Shown here in pieces: positions 8,355-17,749 of a DNA stretch of 64,000 nucleotides. Below the pieces are notes generated by a model. It made no database searches. It was not told the origin of the DNA and saw nothing but the letters and a program-made list of their open reading frames with translations. A program made the position numbers and the translations under genes. Each line of letters opens with the position of its first letter. Position 1 is the stretch's first letter. The stretch lies in the NCBI RefSeq assembly GCF_036746095.1, contig NZ_DAIOEU010000003.1, positions 1-64,000 of the forward strand. The letters are read 5' to 3'. The DNA comes from Dyella_B sp036746095 (GTDB lineage: Bacteria; Pseudomonadota; Gammaproteobacteria; Xanthomonadales; Rhodanobacteraceae).

Positions 8355-9122
8355 TTGCACGTCGTACCGTTACCGGCGCTTGCCGACAACTATATCTGGC
8401 TGCTCTACGATGACAGCGGTCACGCCATCGTCGTCGACCCGGGTGAAGCGCATCCTGTGGAAGACGCCCTGCGCGCGCGCAAGCTCAAGCTGTGCGCGAT
8501 TCTGCTGACCCACCACCATAGCGACCACATTGGTGGTGCAGCGGCTCTGCGGGCGGCACACGGGGCCCCCATCTACGCGCCTGAGGATGAGCGCATCCCA
8601 GCGGCCACCCATCGCGTACGTGATGGCGAGATGCTGGCGCTCGCCGAGCCTGCGGTGCGTTTTCAGGTCCTCGCGGTACCCGGGCACACGCTCAGCCATA
8701 TCGTGTATGCCGGTGCAGGCGTGTTGCTGTGTGGCGATACGTTGTTCAGCCTCGGCTGTGGCCGTCTGTTTGAAGGCACGCCGGCACAGATGCTTGCCTC
8801 GCTGCAACGCATAGCGGCGCTACCCGGCAACCTGCTGGTTTGCTGTGGCCACGAATACACGGCTGCGAACGGACGCTTCGCGCAAACGGTGGAACCCGAC
8901 AACACGGCGCTCAAACAGCGACTGGATGATGTCGCAACCCTGCGCGGGAAGCAGCAGCCCAGCGTACCGGCAACGCTTTCGAGCGAGCTTGCCTGCAATC
9001 CATTCCTGCGCGTGAACAGCGATGATGTGATCGCCTGGTGCCGTCGACACGGCGCGGCCAATGACGATGCTGTCGCCCGCTTTGCAGCTCTTCGCTCCGC
9101 CAAGGATGGGTTTCAGGCATGA
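8355..9122 (+). CDS. gloB: Hydroxyacylglutathione hydrolase (glyoxalase II)
   Basis: A 255-aa metallo-beta-lactamase-fold enzyme that hydrolyses S-lactoylglutathione to lactate and glutathione, the second step of methylglyoxal detoxification. The dinuclear metal motif THHHSDHIGG, then PGHTLSHI, CGDTLFSLGCGRLFEG and CCGHEYT are present. The TTG at 8355 with GGAGAAC upstream gives the family start (VVPLPALADNYIW). An ATG at 8292 would add 21 residues without family support. It overlaps mltD by four bases (ATGA), so the two are coupled. Confidence 0.95.
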   Translation: MHVVPLPALADNYIWLLYDDSGHAIVVDPGEAHPVEDALRARKLKLCAILLTHHHSDHIGGAAALRAAHGAPIYAPEDERIPAATHRVRDGEMLALAEPAVRFQVLAVPGHTLSHIVYAGAGVLLCGDTLFSLGCGRLFEGTPAQMLASLQRIAALPGNLLVCCGHEYTAANGRFAQTVEPDNTALKQRLDDVATLRGKQQPSVPATLSSELACNPFLRVNSDDVIAWCRRHGAANDDAVARFAALRSAKDGFQA

Positions 9123-10360
9123 GATACGCACGACGACTTCTGCCGGTTGCCCTGACCTCCCTGCTGGCAGCGTGTGCAACGCCGCCTGCGAACAAACCGA
9201 GGATGCCTGCGCCCGCCACGGTCATCCCGGCGCCAAGTCCCGTCCCCGCTACGCCATTGCCTGCACCCGAAGCATCTCCTTCCCCGGCTGCAACCGAGGA
9301 ATCAAACGCCAACGTGTGGGACAAGCTGCGCAACAGCTTTGCCATGGCCGATTGCGATGCCGATCCGCAGATCATGGTCTGGGCGCACCGCTATACGCAA
9401 AACCCGCAGCGTTTCGAGCAGGAAATGAGCGATGCGCTGCCGCGCATCGTTTACGTGCAACAGGCTGCAGAAAAACACGACGTGGCCGGCGAGTTCGTGC
9501 TGCTGCCGTGGGTGGAAAGCCAGTATCGCCCCGTGCCCGGCCATCGCAATCTTCCGGCAGGCATGTGGCAGCTCGTGCAAAGCACGGCTCGTGTGATGGG
9601 CCTGCATGTGGGCCATGGCTATGACGGGCGCCTGGATACGTCTGCGGCCACGGACAGCGTGATGCGCATGCTGCACGACTATCACGACGAACTGCATGAT
9701 TGGCGCCTGGTCGACTATGCATTCAACCGTGGCGAAAACGGCGTGCAGCGAATGGTGCAGCAGCACGGCATGCCGCCGGACGAACCGGCCATTCCCAAAT
9801 GGCCGGTACCGAAGGTTACTCGGGAACATCTCACCAAGCTGCTGGCGATCTCCTGCGTGGTAAGAGACCCGTCGCGTTTCAATGTGGATCTGCCCACGCT
9901 TCCTGCCGATCAACACCTGGAAACGGTGCAGATAAAGCATGACATGACGCTATCCACCGCAGCCGATCATGCCGGCATGGAAACCGACGACTTGAAGCGG
10001 CTGAATCCTGCCTTGCAAGGCAATTTCCTCAGTGCGGATACGCCCGGACATTTATTGATGCCACGTCGCAACGCGGAGCTGCTGCGCAGCGCGATGCAAA
10101 TCGCCAATGAACAGGGCATGACGGCCAGCACGTCTCCCAACACGCCGCTGCCGGCGATGTATGCCGACAAGCAAGACCAGAGCACGCAAGACGAAGCCCC
10201 GCGTCATGCCAGGACACATATAGTGAAATCCGGTGAAAGCCTGTGGCAAATCGCGCGCAATTATTCGGTCAGTGTCAACACGCTCGAACGGCTGAACCAT
10301 TTGCACGGCAAGCCGCTGAAGCCTGGCCAGGTGCTCAAGCTCGACTCGGTTGGTCACTAA
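9119..10360 (+). CDS. mltD: Membrane-bound lytic murein transglycosylase D
   Basis: A 413-aa lipoprotein. The signal peptide ends in the lipobox LLAAC, with Cys near residue 19. A Pro/Ala-rich linker follows, then an SLT domain (about 100-230) with the catalytic Glu133 in LPWVESQYRP and the AGMWQLVQSTARVMGL motif. A LysM domain lies at the C-terminus (HIVKSGESLWQIARNYS). It cleaves the glycan backbone of peptidoglycan from the outer membrane. A more divergent LysM-like segment may lie around 265-310. Coupling to gloB is as in many gammaproteobacteria. Confidence 0.94.
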   Translation: MRYARRLLPVALTSLLAACATPPANKPRMPAPATVIPAPSPVPATPLPAPEASPSPAATEESNANVWDKLRNSFAMADCDADPQIMVWAHRYTQNPQRFEQEMSDALPRIVYVQQAAEKHDVAGEFVLLPWVESQYRPVPGHRNLPAGMWQLVQSTARVMGLHVGHGYDGRLDTSAATDSVMRMLHDYHDELHDWRLVDYAFNRGENGVQRMVQQHGMPPDEPAIPKWPVPKVTREHLTKLLAISCVVRDPSRFNVDLPTLPADQHLETVQIKHDMTLSTAADHAGMETDDLKRLNPALQGNFLSADTPGHLLMPRRNAELLRSAMQIANEQGMTASTSPNTPLPAMYADKQDQSTQDEAPRHARTHIVKSGESLWQIARNYSVSVNTLERLNHLHGKPLKPGQVLKLDSVGH

Positions 10361-10426
10361 ACGCGTGGCGGCATGCCACTGGCCATTGCCAACCCGCATA
10401 GAGGCGGTAACCAGGCAGGGCTCGCG

Positions 10427-10721
10427 TTTAAGGCAACACTGATTAAGTATCGCCGTCATCACCAGCCCTGTCTGTTCGCAGGCCACAGGGCTGTCGCCGA
10501 AGGCAGACTGGCCGTCTGGCGAGACGGGGACCCGCGGCATGCGGACAGACAGGGCTGGTCCCAACATGTTGAATTCAAAGTGATGGGGTGATGTCTGGAA
10601 GGCCCGCAGGCTGCGCCGCGCGGCTTGGCAAGACAACCAATCTTCCCAATGCCACGCAACACATCCTGCAAGCCTTCCAGACATCATGACGACGGCGATA
10701 CTTAATCAGTGTTGCCTTAAA
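10427..10721. mobile_element. Transposase-less insertion element (MITE-like), 31-bp perfect terminal repeats
   Basis: Bases 10427-10457 are the exact reverse complement of 10691-10721. TTAA occurs at both ends (10428-10431 and 10717-10720) and could be the target duplication. The interior holds two further inverted pairs: ACCAGCCCTGTCTGT near 10460-10474 with its complement near 10545-10559, and ATGTCTGGAAGGC near 10591 with its complement near 10673. No coding potential is seen. A TTAA duplication would fit the YTAR target of some IS5-group elements, but the parent transposon is not known. It sits between mltD and the ppiD terminator. Confidence 0.85.
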
Positions 10722-10740
10722 TCTCCAGAGCAGCACACAT

Positions 10741-10771
10741 AAAAAAAAGCGGCTCTTGCGAGCCGCTTTTT
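10741..10771 (-). terminator. Rho-independent terminator after ppiD
   Basis: On the minus strand, AAGCGGCTC pairs with GAGCCGCTT around GCAA and is followed by a run of at least eight T. It lies 23 bases after the ppiD stop. The plus-strand T run is shorter but could also stop readthrough from mltD. Confidence 0.85.
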
Positions 10772-10793
10772 CGACAGGGCGCCACGACTTGCG

Positions 10794-12716
10794 TTACATG
10801 CGGTCCTTGGCAATCTCGATCTTGGTTTTCGCCTTGAGCATATCGACAAAACCCTGCGTTTCCACGCCACCGTAAACCTGCACCATCTGGCGATAAAGCT
10901 GTTGGCGGTCATCGGAAGTCAACTTGGAAAGATCACCTGGCTCGACCTTGTCGACAGCCAGCACGGCGTACGTGCCGTGATCGAGCGCAACGCTGGCGTA
11001 CTCCGGCTTGCCATCGGCAGTAGGGTGCGGGGTCTTGAATGCCTGGGTCAGCACCGGCTGCGGCACGTTCGTGCCCTGCTGGGCTTGCTGGATACGCTGC
11101 ACCTGGCTCGCCGTTTGCAGATCAGCATGTTCGGCGCCGGCGAGGGCGACGATATCCTCGCCCTTGCCAAGTCGCTGTACCAGCACGTCTGCCTTCTGGC
11201 GTGCAGCCTCGGCAATGCGCTGATCGAGAATCTTCTGCACGATCGCGTCATGCACTTCAGCAATCGGCTTGGCCGACGCCGGTACATGCTTGTCGACACG
11301 CACTACCACCGAATCAGTCTTGTCGAGGTTGATCAGAGGTGAATTGTTGCCCGATGCAAGCACGTCATTGGAGAACGCGGCGGCAGTCACTTTTGGATTG
11401 GCGGCAATGCCCTGGCCGCCTTCGCGACCGAACAGCGGCGTTTGCTTGATCTGCAGATGCAAAGCCTGCGCAGCCGGTTCCAATGAGCCCGGATTCTGCG
11501 AGGTTAGATCGGTCATCTTGCCGGCAGTCTCGTTGTAGACGCGGTCGCGTTCGCCGGTGGTGGCTTCCTTCAAAAGCTGGTCCCGCACCTGCTCGAATGG
11601 CTTGGTCTGGCCACTGCGAACGTCGCGCAGGTAGATGATGTGGTAGCCCTCGTCGGACAGCACAGGCTTGGAAATCTGTCCCTTCTGCATGGCAAACATC
11701 GCCGCATCGAAAGCGGGATTGGTGACGCCTTTCTGCAACCAGCCCAGGTCACCACCTTGCAGCTTCGAACCAAGGTCGTCCGAATCCTGCTGCGCCAGCT
11801 TGGCAAAATTCGCAGGCGTGGCTTCGGAAGCGATCTTTTCCGCCTTGTCCAATGCTGTTTTCTGCTGCGCAGGCGTGGCGTTCTTCGGCACATTGACCAG
11901 AATGTGCGAGACCTCGCGCTCTTCCGGCATGCCGAAACGCGAAAGCTCCGCCTGGTAGCGTTTCTTCAGATCTTCATCGGTGGGTTGTGTATCGGCTTTC
12001 AGATCCGCGCCGTTCACTTCGATGTACTTCAGCGAGACCTGTTCCGGATTCATGAAATCCGCTTGATGCGCCTTGTAATAGTCCTGTACCTGCGCATCCG
12101 TGACCTGGCTGTCTGCAGGCGTCGGGCGCGGCAGCACGAAATAGCGGATGTCGCGACGCTGCAGCTTGATGTCCAAATAACGATCGAGGTCAGCGGGCGT
12201 GATGATGGCGCTGCTGCTGATGGCATCAGGCAGCAAGCTGCCTTCCAATGAGCTGCGCACGTTGGCCTGGTACATCTCCGGCGTCATGCCCGCGCCAGCC
12301 AACTGCGCGCGATACATGTCGGCGTTGAATTTGCCGTCGACCTGAAAGGCCGGCATGGAAGCGATGGTGTCGCGTAGCGCCTGATCGGAAACGCGCATGC
12401 CGAGGTCTTCATTGGCCTGCAGCAGCAATTGCTGTCCGACCAGTTCGTCCAGGATCTGCTGCTTGAATTCGGGCTTGTCGAACACGGTCGGATCGAAGTG
12501 ATCGCCCAGTTGCGCACGCTGCTGCTGACGCAGGCGGTTGACCGTGTCCTGGAACTGCTGCTGGCTGACCTCGCGCTTGCCGACTTTGGCGACAAAGGTT
12601 TCAACGTGCGAGTTGAAGTAGCCTTCGATACCGAAGAAGGACATGGCGAATACGGCAACACCCAGCACGATGATGGCCGGCCATCCTTGCATCTTGTCGC
12701 GTAGTGACTGCAGCAT
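10794..12716 (-). CDS. ppiD: Periplasmic folding chaperone PpiD (SurA N-terminal and parvulin domains)
   Basis: A 640-aa inner-membrane-anchored periplasmic chaperone. A single membrane segment lies at about residues 14-34 (AIIVLGVAVFAMSFFGI). A SurA-like N-terminal domain follows, then a PpiC/parvulin domain at about 265-370 (SHILVNVP, GGDLGWLQKG, GYHIIYLRD), then a long C-terminal domain. The start at 12716 has GGAAGAA upstream; the longer ORF to 12782 lacks family support. It assists outer-membrane protein folding near the Sec translocon. It is the last member of the proteostasis block, after two tRNAs and hupB. Confidence 0.94.
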   Translation of the reverse strand: MLQSLRDKMQGWPAIIVLGVAVFAMSFFGIEGYFNSHVETFVAKVGKREVSQQQFQDTVNRLRQQQRAQLGDHFDPTVFDKPEFKQQILDELVGQQLLLQANEDLGMRVSDQALRDTIASMPAFQVDGKFNADMYRAQLAGAGMTPEMYQANVRSSLEGSLLPDAISSSAIITPADLDRYLDIKLQRRDIRYFVLPRPTPADSQVTDAQVQDYYKAHQADFMNPEQVSLKYIEVNGADLKADTQPTDEDLKKRYQAELSRFGMPEEREVSHILVNVPKNATPAQQKTALDKAEKIASEATPANFAKLAQQDSDDLGSKLQGGDLGWLQKGVTNPAFDAAMFAMQKGQISKPVLSDEGYHIIYLRDVRSGQTKPFEQVRDQLLKEATTGERDRVYNETAGKMTDLTSQNPGSLEPAAQALHLQIKQTPLFGREGGQGIAANPKVTAAAFSNDVLASGNNSPLINLDKTDSVVVRVDKHVPASAKPIAEVHDAIVQKILDQRIAEAARQKADVLVQRLGKGEDIVALAGAEHADLQTASQVQRIQQAQQGTNVPQPVLTQAFKTPHPTADGKPEYASVALDHGTYAVLAVDKVEPGDLSKLTSDDRQQLYRQMVQVYGGVETQGFVDMLKAKTKIEIAKDRM

Positions 12717-12802
12717 GGATTCTTCCCGCGATGATGATGTTCTGCGCGTCGCCGCGCGTAATCTAAACAACAAGGGCGCCACGGGGGCGCCCTTGCAAAC
12801 CG

Positions 12803-12879
12803 TGGCGGAGCGGACGGGACTCGAACCCGCGACCTCCGGCGTGACAGGCCAGCATTCTAACCGACTGAACTACCGCTCC
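12803..12879 (-). tRNA. tRNA-Asp (GTC), second copy
   Basis: Complete 77-nt tRNA with encoded CCA, identical base for base to the plus-strand copy at 116-192. It lies seven bases downstream of tRNA-Val, so both probably come from one transcript with hupB. Confidence 0.97.
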
Positions 12880-12886
12880 ACGTTAC

Positions 12887-12961
12887 TGGTGGGTGCTGTA
12901 GGGATCGAACCTACGACCCTCGCCTTGTAAGGGCGACGCTCTACCGCTGAGCTAAGCACCC
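12887..12961 (-). tRNA. tRNA-Val (TAC)
   Basis: A 75-nt tRNA: acceptor GGGTGCT, anticodon loop CTTACAA (anticodon TAC), T arm GGTTCGATCC, encoded CCA. It lies just downstream of hupB. Confidence 0.97.
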
Positions 12962-12978
12962 GGACCCTAGCGGGCCGC

Positions 12979-13251
12979 TTAGTTTAGGGCGTCCTTGAGC
13001 GTCTTGCCAGCCTTGAATGCGGGAACCTTGGAGGCGGCGATCTTGATTTCCTCATTCGTGCGCGGATTGCGGCCGGTACGGGCAGCACGGCTGCGTACGG
13101 TGAAGGTACCAAAGCCGACGACCGCGACGTCGTCACCATTTTGCAGCGCCTTCTGCACGGTCTCGAAGAACGCTTCGAGCGCACGGCCTGCGTCGGCCTT
13201 GGTCAGTTCGGCCTTTTCGGCGACGGCATTGATCAGATCGGTTTTGTTCAT
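12979..13251 (-). CDS. hupB: DNA-binding protein HU-beta
   Basis: A 90-aa histone-like protein with the HU signature GFGTFTVRSRAARTGRNPRT in the beta-arm. It starts MNKTDLINAVAEKA, as in Xanthomonadales and enterobacterial HU-beta. It binds DNA as a dimer, without strong sequence preference, in the nucleoid. It lies between lon and ppiD as in E. coli. A good sigma70-type promoter lies upstream at 13396-13424. Confidence 0.97.
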   Translation of the reverse strand: MNKTDLINAVAEKAELTKADAGRALEAFFETVQKALQNGDDVAVVGFGTFTVRSRAARTGRNPRTNEEIKIAASKVPAFKAGKTLKDALN

Positions 13252-13579
13252 TGAGTTACTCCCTTAAACAGGTATTCGGCCCGCGGAAAGATTGGGACTT
13301 GAGGGCTTGGCGGGAAAGAGTCGGATTCGTGCTGGGCGCTGCCACGCAGACCCGCATCACTGCGCGTCGGGTGGACGTCAGGATGAGGTGAGACTTTATA
13401 CCAGCGCCCCCAAGGGTCCGCAATACAAGCAATACCAACGCATTGCGGAGATTCAGCAGGGCCATTTGCGTACACGGAAAAGCTATGCAAAAGCCATCCG
13501 GCTGTGTTATGTCGCAATGCGAAATGGGCGGCACGCGTGACGTGTCGCCCATCGCAAGGCAGCCTGGAAACAAAACGGA
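13252..13579. other. lon-hupB intergenic spacer
   Basis: A 328-base region without a credible gene. It holds the candidate hupB promoter at 13396-13424. Near the lon stop there is a hairpin at 13524-13552 (ATGGGCG with near-perfect complement) that may end lon transcription, though its T-tract is weak. Confidence 0.5.
13396..13424 (-). promoter_or_regulatory. Candidate sigma70 promoter of hupB
   Basis: On the minus strand, TTGCGG (-35) and TATAAA (-10) are separated by exactly 17 bases. It lies about 145 bases before the hupB start, implying a leader of about 140 nt. It is the best match seen in the lon-hupB spacer. Confidence 0.6.
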
Positions 13580-16072
13580 CTAGTGTGGACGCGCGGGTGT
13601 TTCAGCACCATCCTCGTGCGGCACCGCTTCCGTGGTGGTACCGGCCTCGGCAGGTTCTTTGGCCGGCAGCGGTTGCAGCGGATGCTCCAGCGCAATGTCG
13701 AGCACTTCATCGATCCAGCGCACCGGATGGATATCCAGCGAACCGGTGATGTTTTCCGGAATGTCCGCAAGGTCCTTGCGGTTCTCATCCGGAATGATCA
13801 CGGTGGTGATACCGCCACGGTGCGCCGCCAGCAATTTTTCCTTCAAGCCACCGATCGGCAGCACGCGGCCGCGCAGGGTGATTTCACCCGTCATCGCCAC
13901 TTCGGAACGCACCGGCACCTTGGTTAACGCCGACACGAGTGCCGTGCACATCGCAATGCCTGCACTCGGACCATCCTTCGGCGTGGCGCCTTCCGGCACG
14001 TGGATGTGCAGGTCGAATTTCTCATGGAAATCCGGATCGATACCCAGTTGGTTGGCACGCGCGCGCACCACCGACAGGGCAGCCTGGATCGACTCCTTCA
14101 TGACGTCACCAAGCTGCCCGGTATGCACTTGGCGCCCCTTGCCCGGCACGATCGATGCTTCGATGCTGAGCAAATCACCGCCCACCTGCGTCCATGCAAG
14201 ACCAGTGACAAGGCCGATCTCGTTTTGCTGTTCCTTGCGGCCAAAATCAAAACGGCGCACGCCGAGATATTTTTCGAGATTGTCGGAATTCACCTTGACC
14301 TTACCCGACCCGGCCTTGGCAGACTTCTTCGCCTTCGCGGATTCAGCACCTTCCTTGAGTTCACCCAGGGTGAGCTGCTTGACGACCTTACGGCAGATCT
14401 TGGAAATCTCGCGCTCAAGATTGCGCACGCCCGACTCGCGCGTGTAATAGCGCACGATGTCGCGCACAGCTTCTTCATCGACCGCAACTTCGTCGGGCCT
14501 CAAACCGTTGGCCTTGACTTGCTTGGGCAATAGATACTTCTGCGCGATGGCAAGTTTCTCGTCCTCGGTGTAACCAGGGATGCGAATGACTTCCATACGA
14601 TCCAGTAGCGGCCCTGGAATGTTCAGCGAATTGGCCGTGGCAATCCACATCACTTCCGAAAGGTCGAGGTCGACCTCCAGATAGTGATCGTTGAACGTGT
14701 GGTTCTGCTCCGGATCGAGCACTTCGAGCAGCGCCGACGAAGGATCGCCACGAAAATCCATCGACATCTTGTCGATTTCATCCAGTACGAACAGCGGATT
14801 CTTGCTGCCGACCTTGTTCATGTTCTGCACGATGCGGCCCGGCATCGAACCGATGTAGGTTCGACGATGGCCGCGAATTTCCGCTTCGTCGCGCACACCG
14901 CCCAAACTCATGCGAACGAATTTGCGGTTGGTCGCCTTGGCGATGGATTGACCGAGCGAGGTCTTGCCCACGCCGGGCGGACCGACGAGGCACAAGATCG
15001 GTCCCTTCATGCTGCTGACGCGTTGTTGCACTGCTAGATATTCGAGGATGCGCTCTTTTACCTTCTCCAGGCCGAAATGATCGGCGTCCAGCACCTGCTG
15101 CGCCAAAGCGAGATCCTTGCGAACCTTGCTGCGCTTTTTCCATGGCACACCAATCAGCCAATCGAGGTAGTTGCGCACCACGGTGGCTTCGGCCGACATC
15201 GGCGACATCTGGCGCAGCTTGCCGAATTCCTGGCGCGCCTTGGCGAGCACCGGTTTGGGCATCCCGGCGTCTTCGATCTTTTTCTGCAGTTCTTCGATTT
15301 CGTTCGGGCCTTCCTCGCCCTCTCCCAATTCCTTCTGAATCGCCTTCATCTGCTCGTTGAGGTAGTACTCGCGCTGGCTTTTTTCCATCTGCGACTTCAC
15401 GCGGCCGCGGATGCGCTTTTCTACCTGCTGCAGATCGATTTCGCCATCGACAAGGCCAATCAGCAATTCGAGGCGCTGAGCGACGTCGGCCGTTTCCAGC
15501 ACCTTCTGCTTGTCGGCCATGCGCACGGACAAATGCGCGGCGATGGAATCGGCCAAGCGCGAAGGATCATCAATGCCCGACAGCGTCGCCAGCACTTCGG
15601 GCGGCAGCTTGCGGCTCTGCTTGACCAACTGCTCGAACAATGACACCAATGTGCGCGACACCACATCCAGCTCGCGCTCCTTGATGCTGTAGACGGGCTC
15701 GATGACGTGCGAGCGCGCCACCAGCATGCCGCTTTCGTCGTGATATTCATCGATGGACACGCGTGCCTGGCCTTCGACCAGCACTTTCACGGTGCCATCG
15801 GGAAGTTTCAGCAATTGCAGCACGCCGGCCAGCGTACCGACCTGATGCAGATCTTTGATGGCCGGATCGTCGATATCCGGGCTTTTCTGGGCGACCAGCA
15901 GTATCTGGCGTTCGCCTTCCATCGCGCGCTCAAGTGCACGCATGGATTTGTCGCGTCCCACAAACAGCGGTATCACCATGTGCGGGTACACGACCACGTC
16001 ACGCAGCGGAAGCACCGGCAGTACATCCAAGGCGGCGCCAGTCGTGGTGGGAATTGCGGCACTTTTTGCCAT
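13580..16072 (-). CDS. lon: ATP-dependent protease Lon
   Basis: An 830-aa LonA. An N-terminal substrate-binding domain (LPVLPLRDVVVYPHMVIPLFVGR) is followed by an AAA+ module with Walker A GPPGVGKTSLG and Walker B FVLDEIDKM. The C-terminal Ser-Lys protease domain carries PKDGPSAGIAM with the catalytic Ser, and the Lys lies in GGLKEKLLAAHRGG. It degrades misfolded and short-lived regulatory proteins. The start at 16072 gives the normal N-terminus; the ORF extends 60 codons further upstream without family support. It lies between clpX and hupB as in E. coli. Confidence 0.96.
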   Translation of the reverse strand: MAKSAAIPTTTGAALDVLPVLPLRDVVVYPHMVIPLFVGRDKSMRALERAMEGERQILLVAQKSPDIDDPAIKDLHQVGTLAGVLQLLKLPDGTVKVLVEGQARVSIDEYHDESGMLVARSHVIEPVYSIKERELDVVSRTLVSLFEQLVKQSRKLPPEVLATLSGIDDPSRLADSIAAHLSVRMADKQKVLETADVAQRLELLIGLVDGEIDLQQVEKRIRGRVKSQMEKSQREYYLNEQMKAIQKELGEGEEGPNEIEELQKKIEDAGMPKPVLAKARQEFGKLRQMSPMSAEATVVRNYLDWLIGVPWKKRSKVRKDLALAQQVLDADHFGLEKVKERILEYLAVQQRVSSMKGPILCLVGPPGVGKTSLGQSIAKATNRKFVRMSLGGVRDEAEIRGHRRTYIGSMPGRIVQNMNKVGSKNPLFVLDEIDKMSMDFRGDPSSALLEVLDPEQNHTFNDHYLEVDLDLSEVMWIATANSLNIPGPLLDRMEVIRIPGYTEDEKLAIAQKYLLPKQVKANGLRPDEVAVDEEAVRDIVRYYTRESGVRNLEREISKICRKVVKQLTLGELKEGAESAKAKKSAKAGSGKVKVNSDNLEKYLGVRRFDFGRKEQQNEIGLVTGLAWTQVGGDLLSIEASIVPGKGRQVHTGQLGDVMKESIQAALSVVRARANQLGIDPDFHEKFDLHIHVPEGATPKDGPSAGIAMCTALVSALTKVPVRSEVAMTGEITLRGRVLPIGGLKEKLLAAHRGGITTVIIPDENRKDLADIPENITGSLDIHPVRWIDEVLDIALEHPLQPLPAKEPAEAGTTTEAVPHEDGAETPARPH

Positions 16073-16282
16073 CGCAGGGGATCTCTCGCGAAAAAGGTGG
16101 AAAACCTTGAATAGCCGTCCAGGCCATCCTTGCGGCATCAGCCGGCCCGGTTCGCCCGAGCACACACGGCACATCCAGCGCCACCGTGGCTGACGACCCC
16201 GACACTGCGCCGAGGCCATTGAGTCGTCAAGTGGAGGCGACGTGTGGTTCACACAAGTGCTGGCCGTATAACGGAAAACATA

Positions 16283-16315
16283 CGGCCCCGGCGGAGGACC
16301 GCCGAGGCCGTTTTT
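16283..16315. terminator. GC-rich hairpin between clpX and lon
   Basis: CGGCC-CCGGCGG pairs with CCGCCG-AGGCCG around AGGA. A clean T-tract follows only on the plus strand; on the clpX strand the next bases are GTATGTTTTCC. It could act as a partial terminator of clpX-clpP transcripts, leaving lon mainly to its own promoter. The rest of the 16073-16335 spacer shows no gene. Confidence 0.5.
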
Positions 16316-16335
16316 CTGACATCCAAAAGCAGTGA

Positions 16336-17643
16336 TCAGGCAGCCGCGTCGCCGCTCTTTTCGCTACCGATGCGCGCCTGTTGCTGTTGCAGGTTGCCGC
16401 GATAAATCAGATAAGGCTCTGCTTGGCCTTCAATGACAGCATCGTCCACCACGACCTTGCTGACGTGCTCAAGTGAGGGCAGTTCGTACATGGTGTCCAA
16501 CAGGACCTGCTCCAGAATCGTGCGCAGGCCACGAGCGCCTGTCTTGCGCTTGAGCGCCTTGCGCGCTATCGCCTGCAGTGCTTCCGGCCGGAACTCCAGC
16601 TCAACGCCTTCCATCTCGAACAACTTGCGGAACTGCTTGGTGACAGCGTTGCGCGGCTCGGTAAGGATTTTTACCAGTGCCGCTTCGTCAAGCTCATCCA
16701 GAGTAGCGACGACCGGGAGACGGCCAACGAATTCCGGAATCAGACCGAAACGCACCAGGTCCGAGGGTTCCACTTCGGCCAAGACCTTGCCGAGATTTTC
16801 CGTGCGTTCTTTCGACCGCACTTCCGCAGAGAAGCCGATACCGGTGGTTTCGGAGCGTTGCTGGATGACCTTCTCCAAGCCCGCAAACGCACCACCGCAA
16901 ATGAACAGAATGTTCTTCGTGTCGACCTGCAGGAATTCCTGCTGCGGATGCTTGCGGCCACCCTGCGGGGGCACCGAAGCCAGCGTACCTTCGATCAGCT
17001 TGAGCAGTGCCTGCTGCACACCTTCACCGGAAACATCGCGCGTGATGGACGGGTTCTCGCTCTTGCGCGAGATCTTGTCGATCTCGTCGATGTAGACGAT
17101 ACCCGACTGCGCTTTCTCCACGTCGTAGTCGCACTTCTGCAACAGCTTTTGGATAATGTTTTCCACATCCTCGCCGACATAGCCCGCTTCGGTCAGCGTG
17201 GTGGCGTCGGCGATGGTGAACGGCACATTGAGCAAGCGCGCCAGCGTTTCCGCCAGCAACGTCTTGCCCGAACCGGTCGGGCCAATAAGAAGAATATTGG
17301 ACTTGCCCAGCTCGACGTCATCGCTGCGCTGGCGCGATTCCATCCGCTTGTAGTGATTGTAGACCGCGACGGCCAGCGCCTTTTTGGCGCGCGTCTGCCC
17401 GACCACGTATTGGTCGAGGGTCTCCATGATCTCCTTGGGCTTGGGAAGCTGGCTGCGCCCGGAGGCGGCTTTCTCTTCCAGCTCTTCACGGATGATGTCG
17501 TTGCACAGCTCCACGCACTCGTCGCAGATGAACACGGATGGACCCGCGATCAGCTTGCGCACCTCATGCTGGCTTTTGCCGCAGAAGGAGCAGTAAAGAA
17601 TCTTGCCGCTGTCGTTGGAACGGCCTTGCCGCTCGTCAGTCAT
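16336..17643 (-). CDS. clpX: ATP-dependent Clp protease ATP-binding subunit ClpX
   Basis: A 435-aa AAA+ unfoldase. The N-terminal zinc-binding domain has CSFCGKSQ and CDECVELC. Walker A is GPTGSGKT, Walker B is VYIDEIDK, and the pore loop GYVGEDVE follows. It recognises tagged or motif-bearing proteins and feeds them to ClpP. The length is slightly above the E. coli 424 aa, with a short C-terminal tail. It lies about 100 bases downstream of clpP on the same strand. Confidence 0.97.
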   Translation of the reverse strand: MTDERQGRSNDSGKILYCSFCGKSQHEVRKLIAGPSVFICDECVELCNDIIREELEEKAASGRSQLPKPKEIMETLDQYVVGQTRAKKALAVAVYNHYKRMESRQRSDDVELGKSNILLIGPTGSGKTLLAETLARLLNVPFTIADATTLTEAGYVGEDVENIIQKLLQKCDYDVEKAQSGIVYIDEIDKISRKSENPSITRDVSGEGVQQALLKLIEGTLASVPPQGGRKHPQQEFLQVDTKNILFICGGAFAGLEKVIQQRSETTGIGFSAEVRSKERTENLGKVLAEVEPSDLVRFGLIPEFVGRLPVVATLDELDEAALVKILTEPRNAVTKQFRKLFEMEGVELEFRPEALQAIARKALKRKTGARGLRTILEQVLLDTMYELPSLEHVSKVVVDDAVIEGQAEPYLIYRGNLQQQQARIGSEKSGDAAA

Positions 17644-17749
17644 TCGTTTGATCCTGCTAGAAAATCCCGGTACGGGTCGAGAATAGCACAGGGTTCCGAG
17701 ACCGCACCCGGCCCGGAACCCCGGTTACGTGATGAAGATCGACTAAAAA

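Noticed and set aside
12803..12961. Prophage or integration at the tRNA-Asp/tRNA-Val pair
   Set aside because: Both tRNAs are complete and the flanks are the conserved hupB and ppiD genes.
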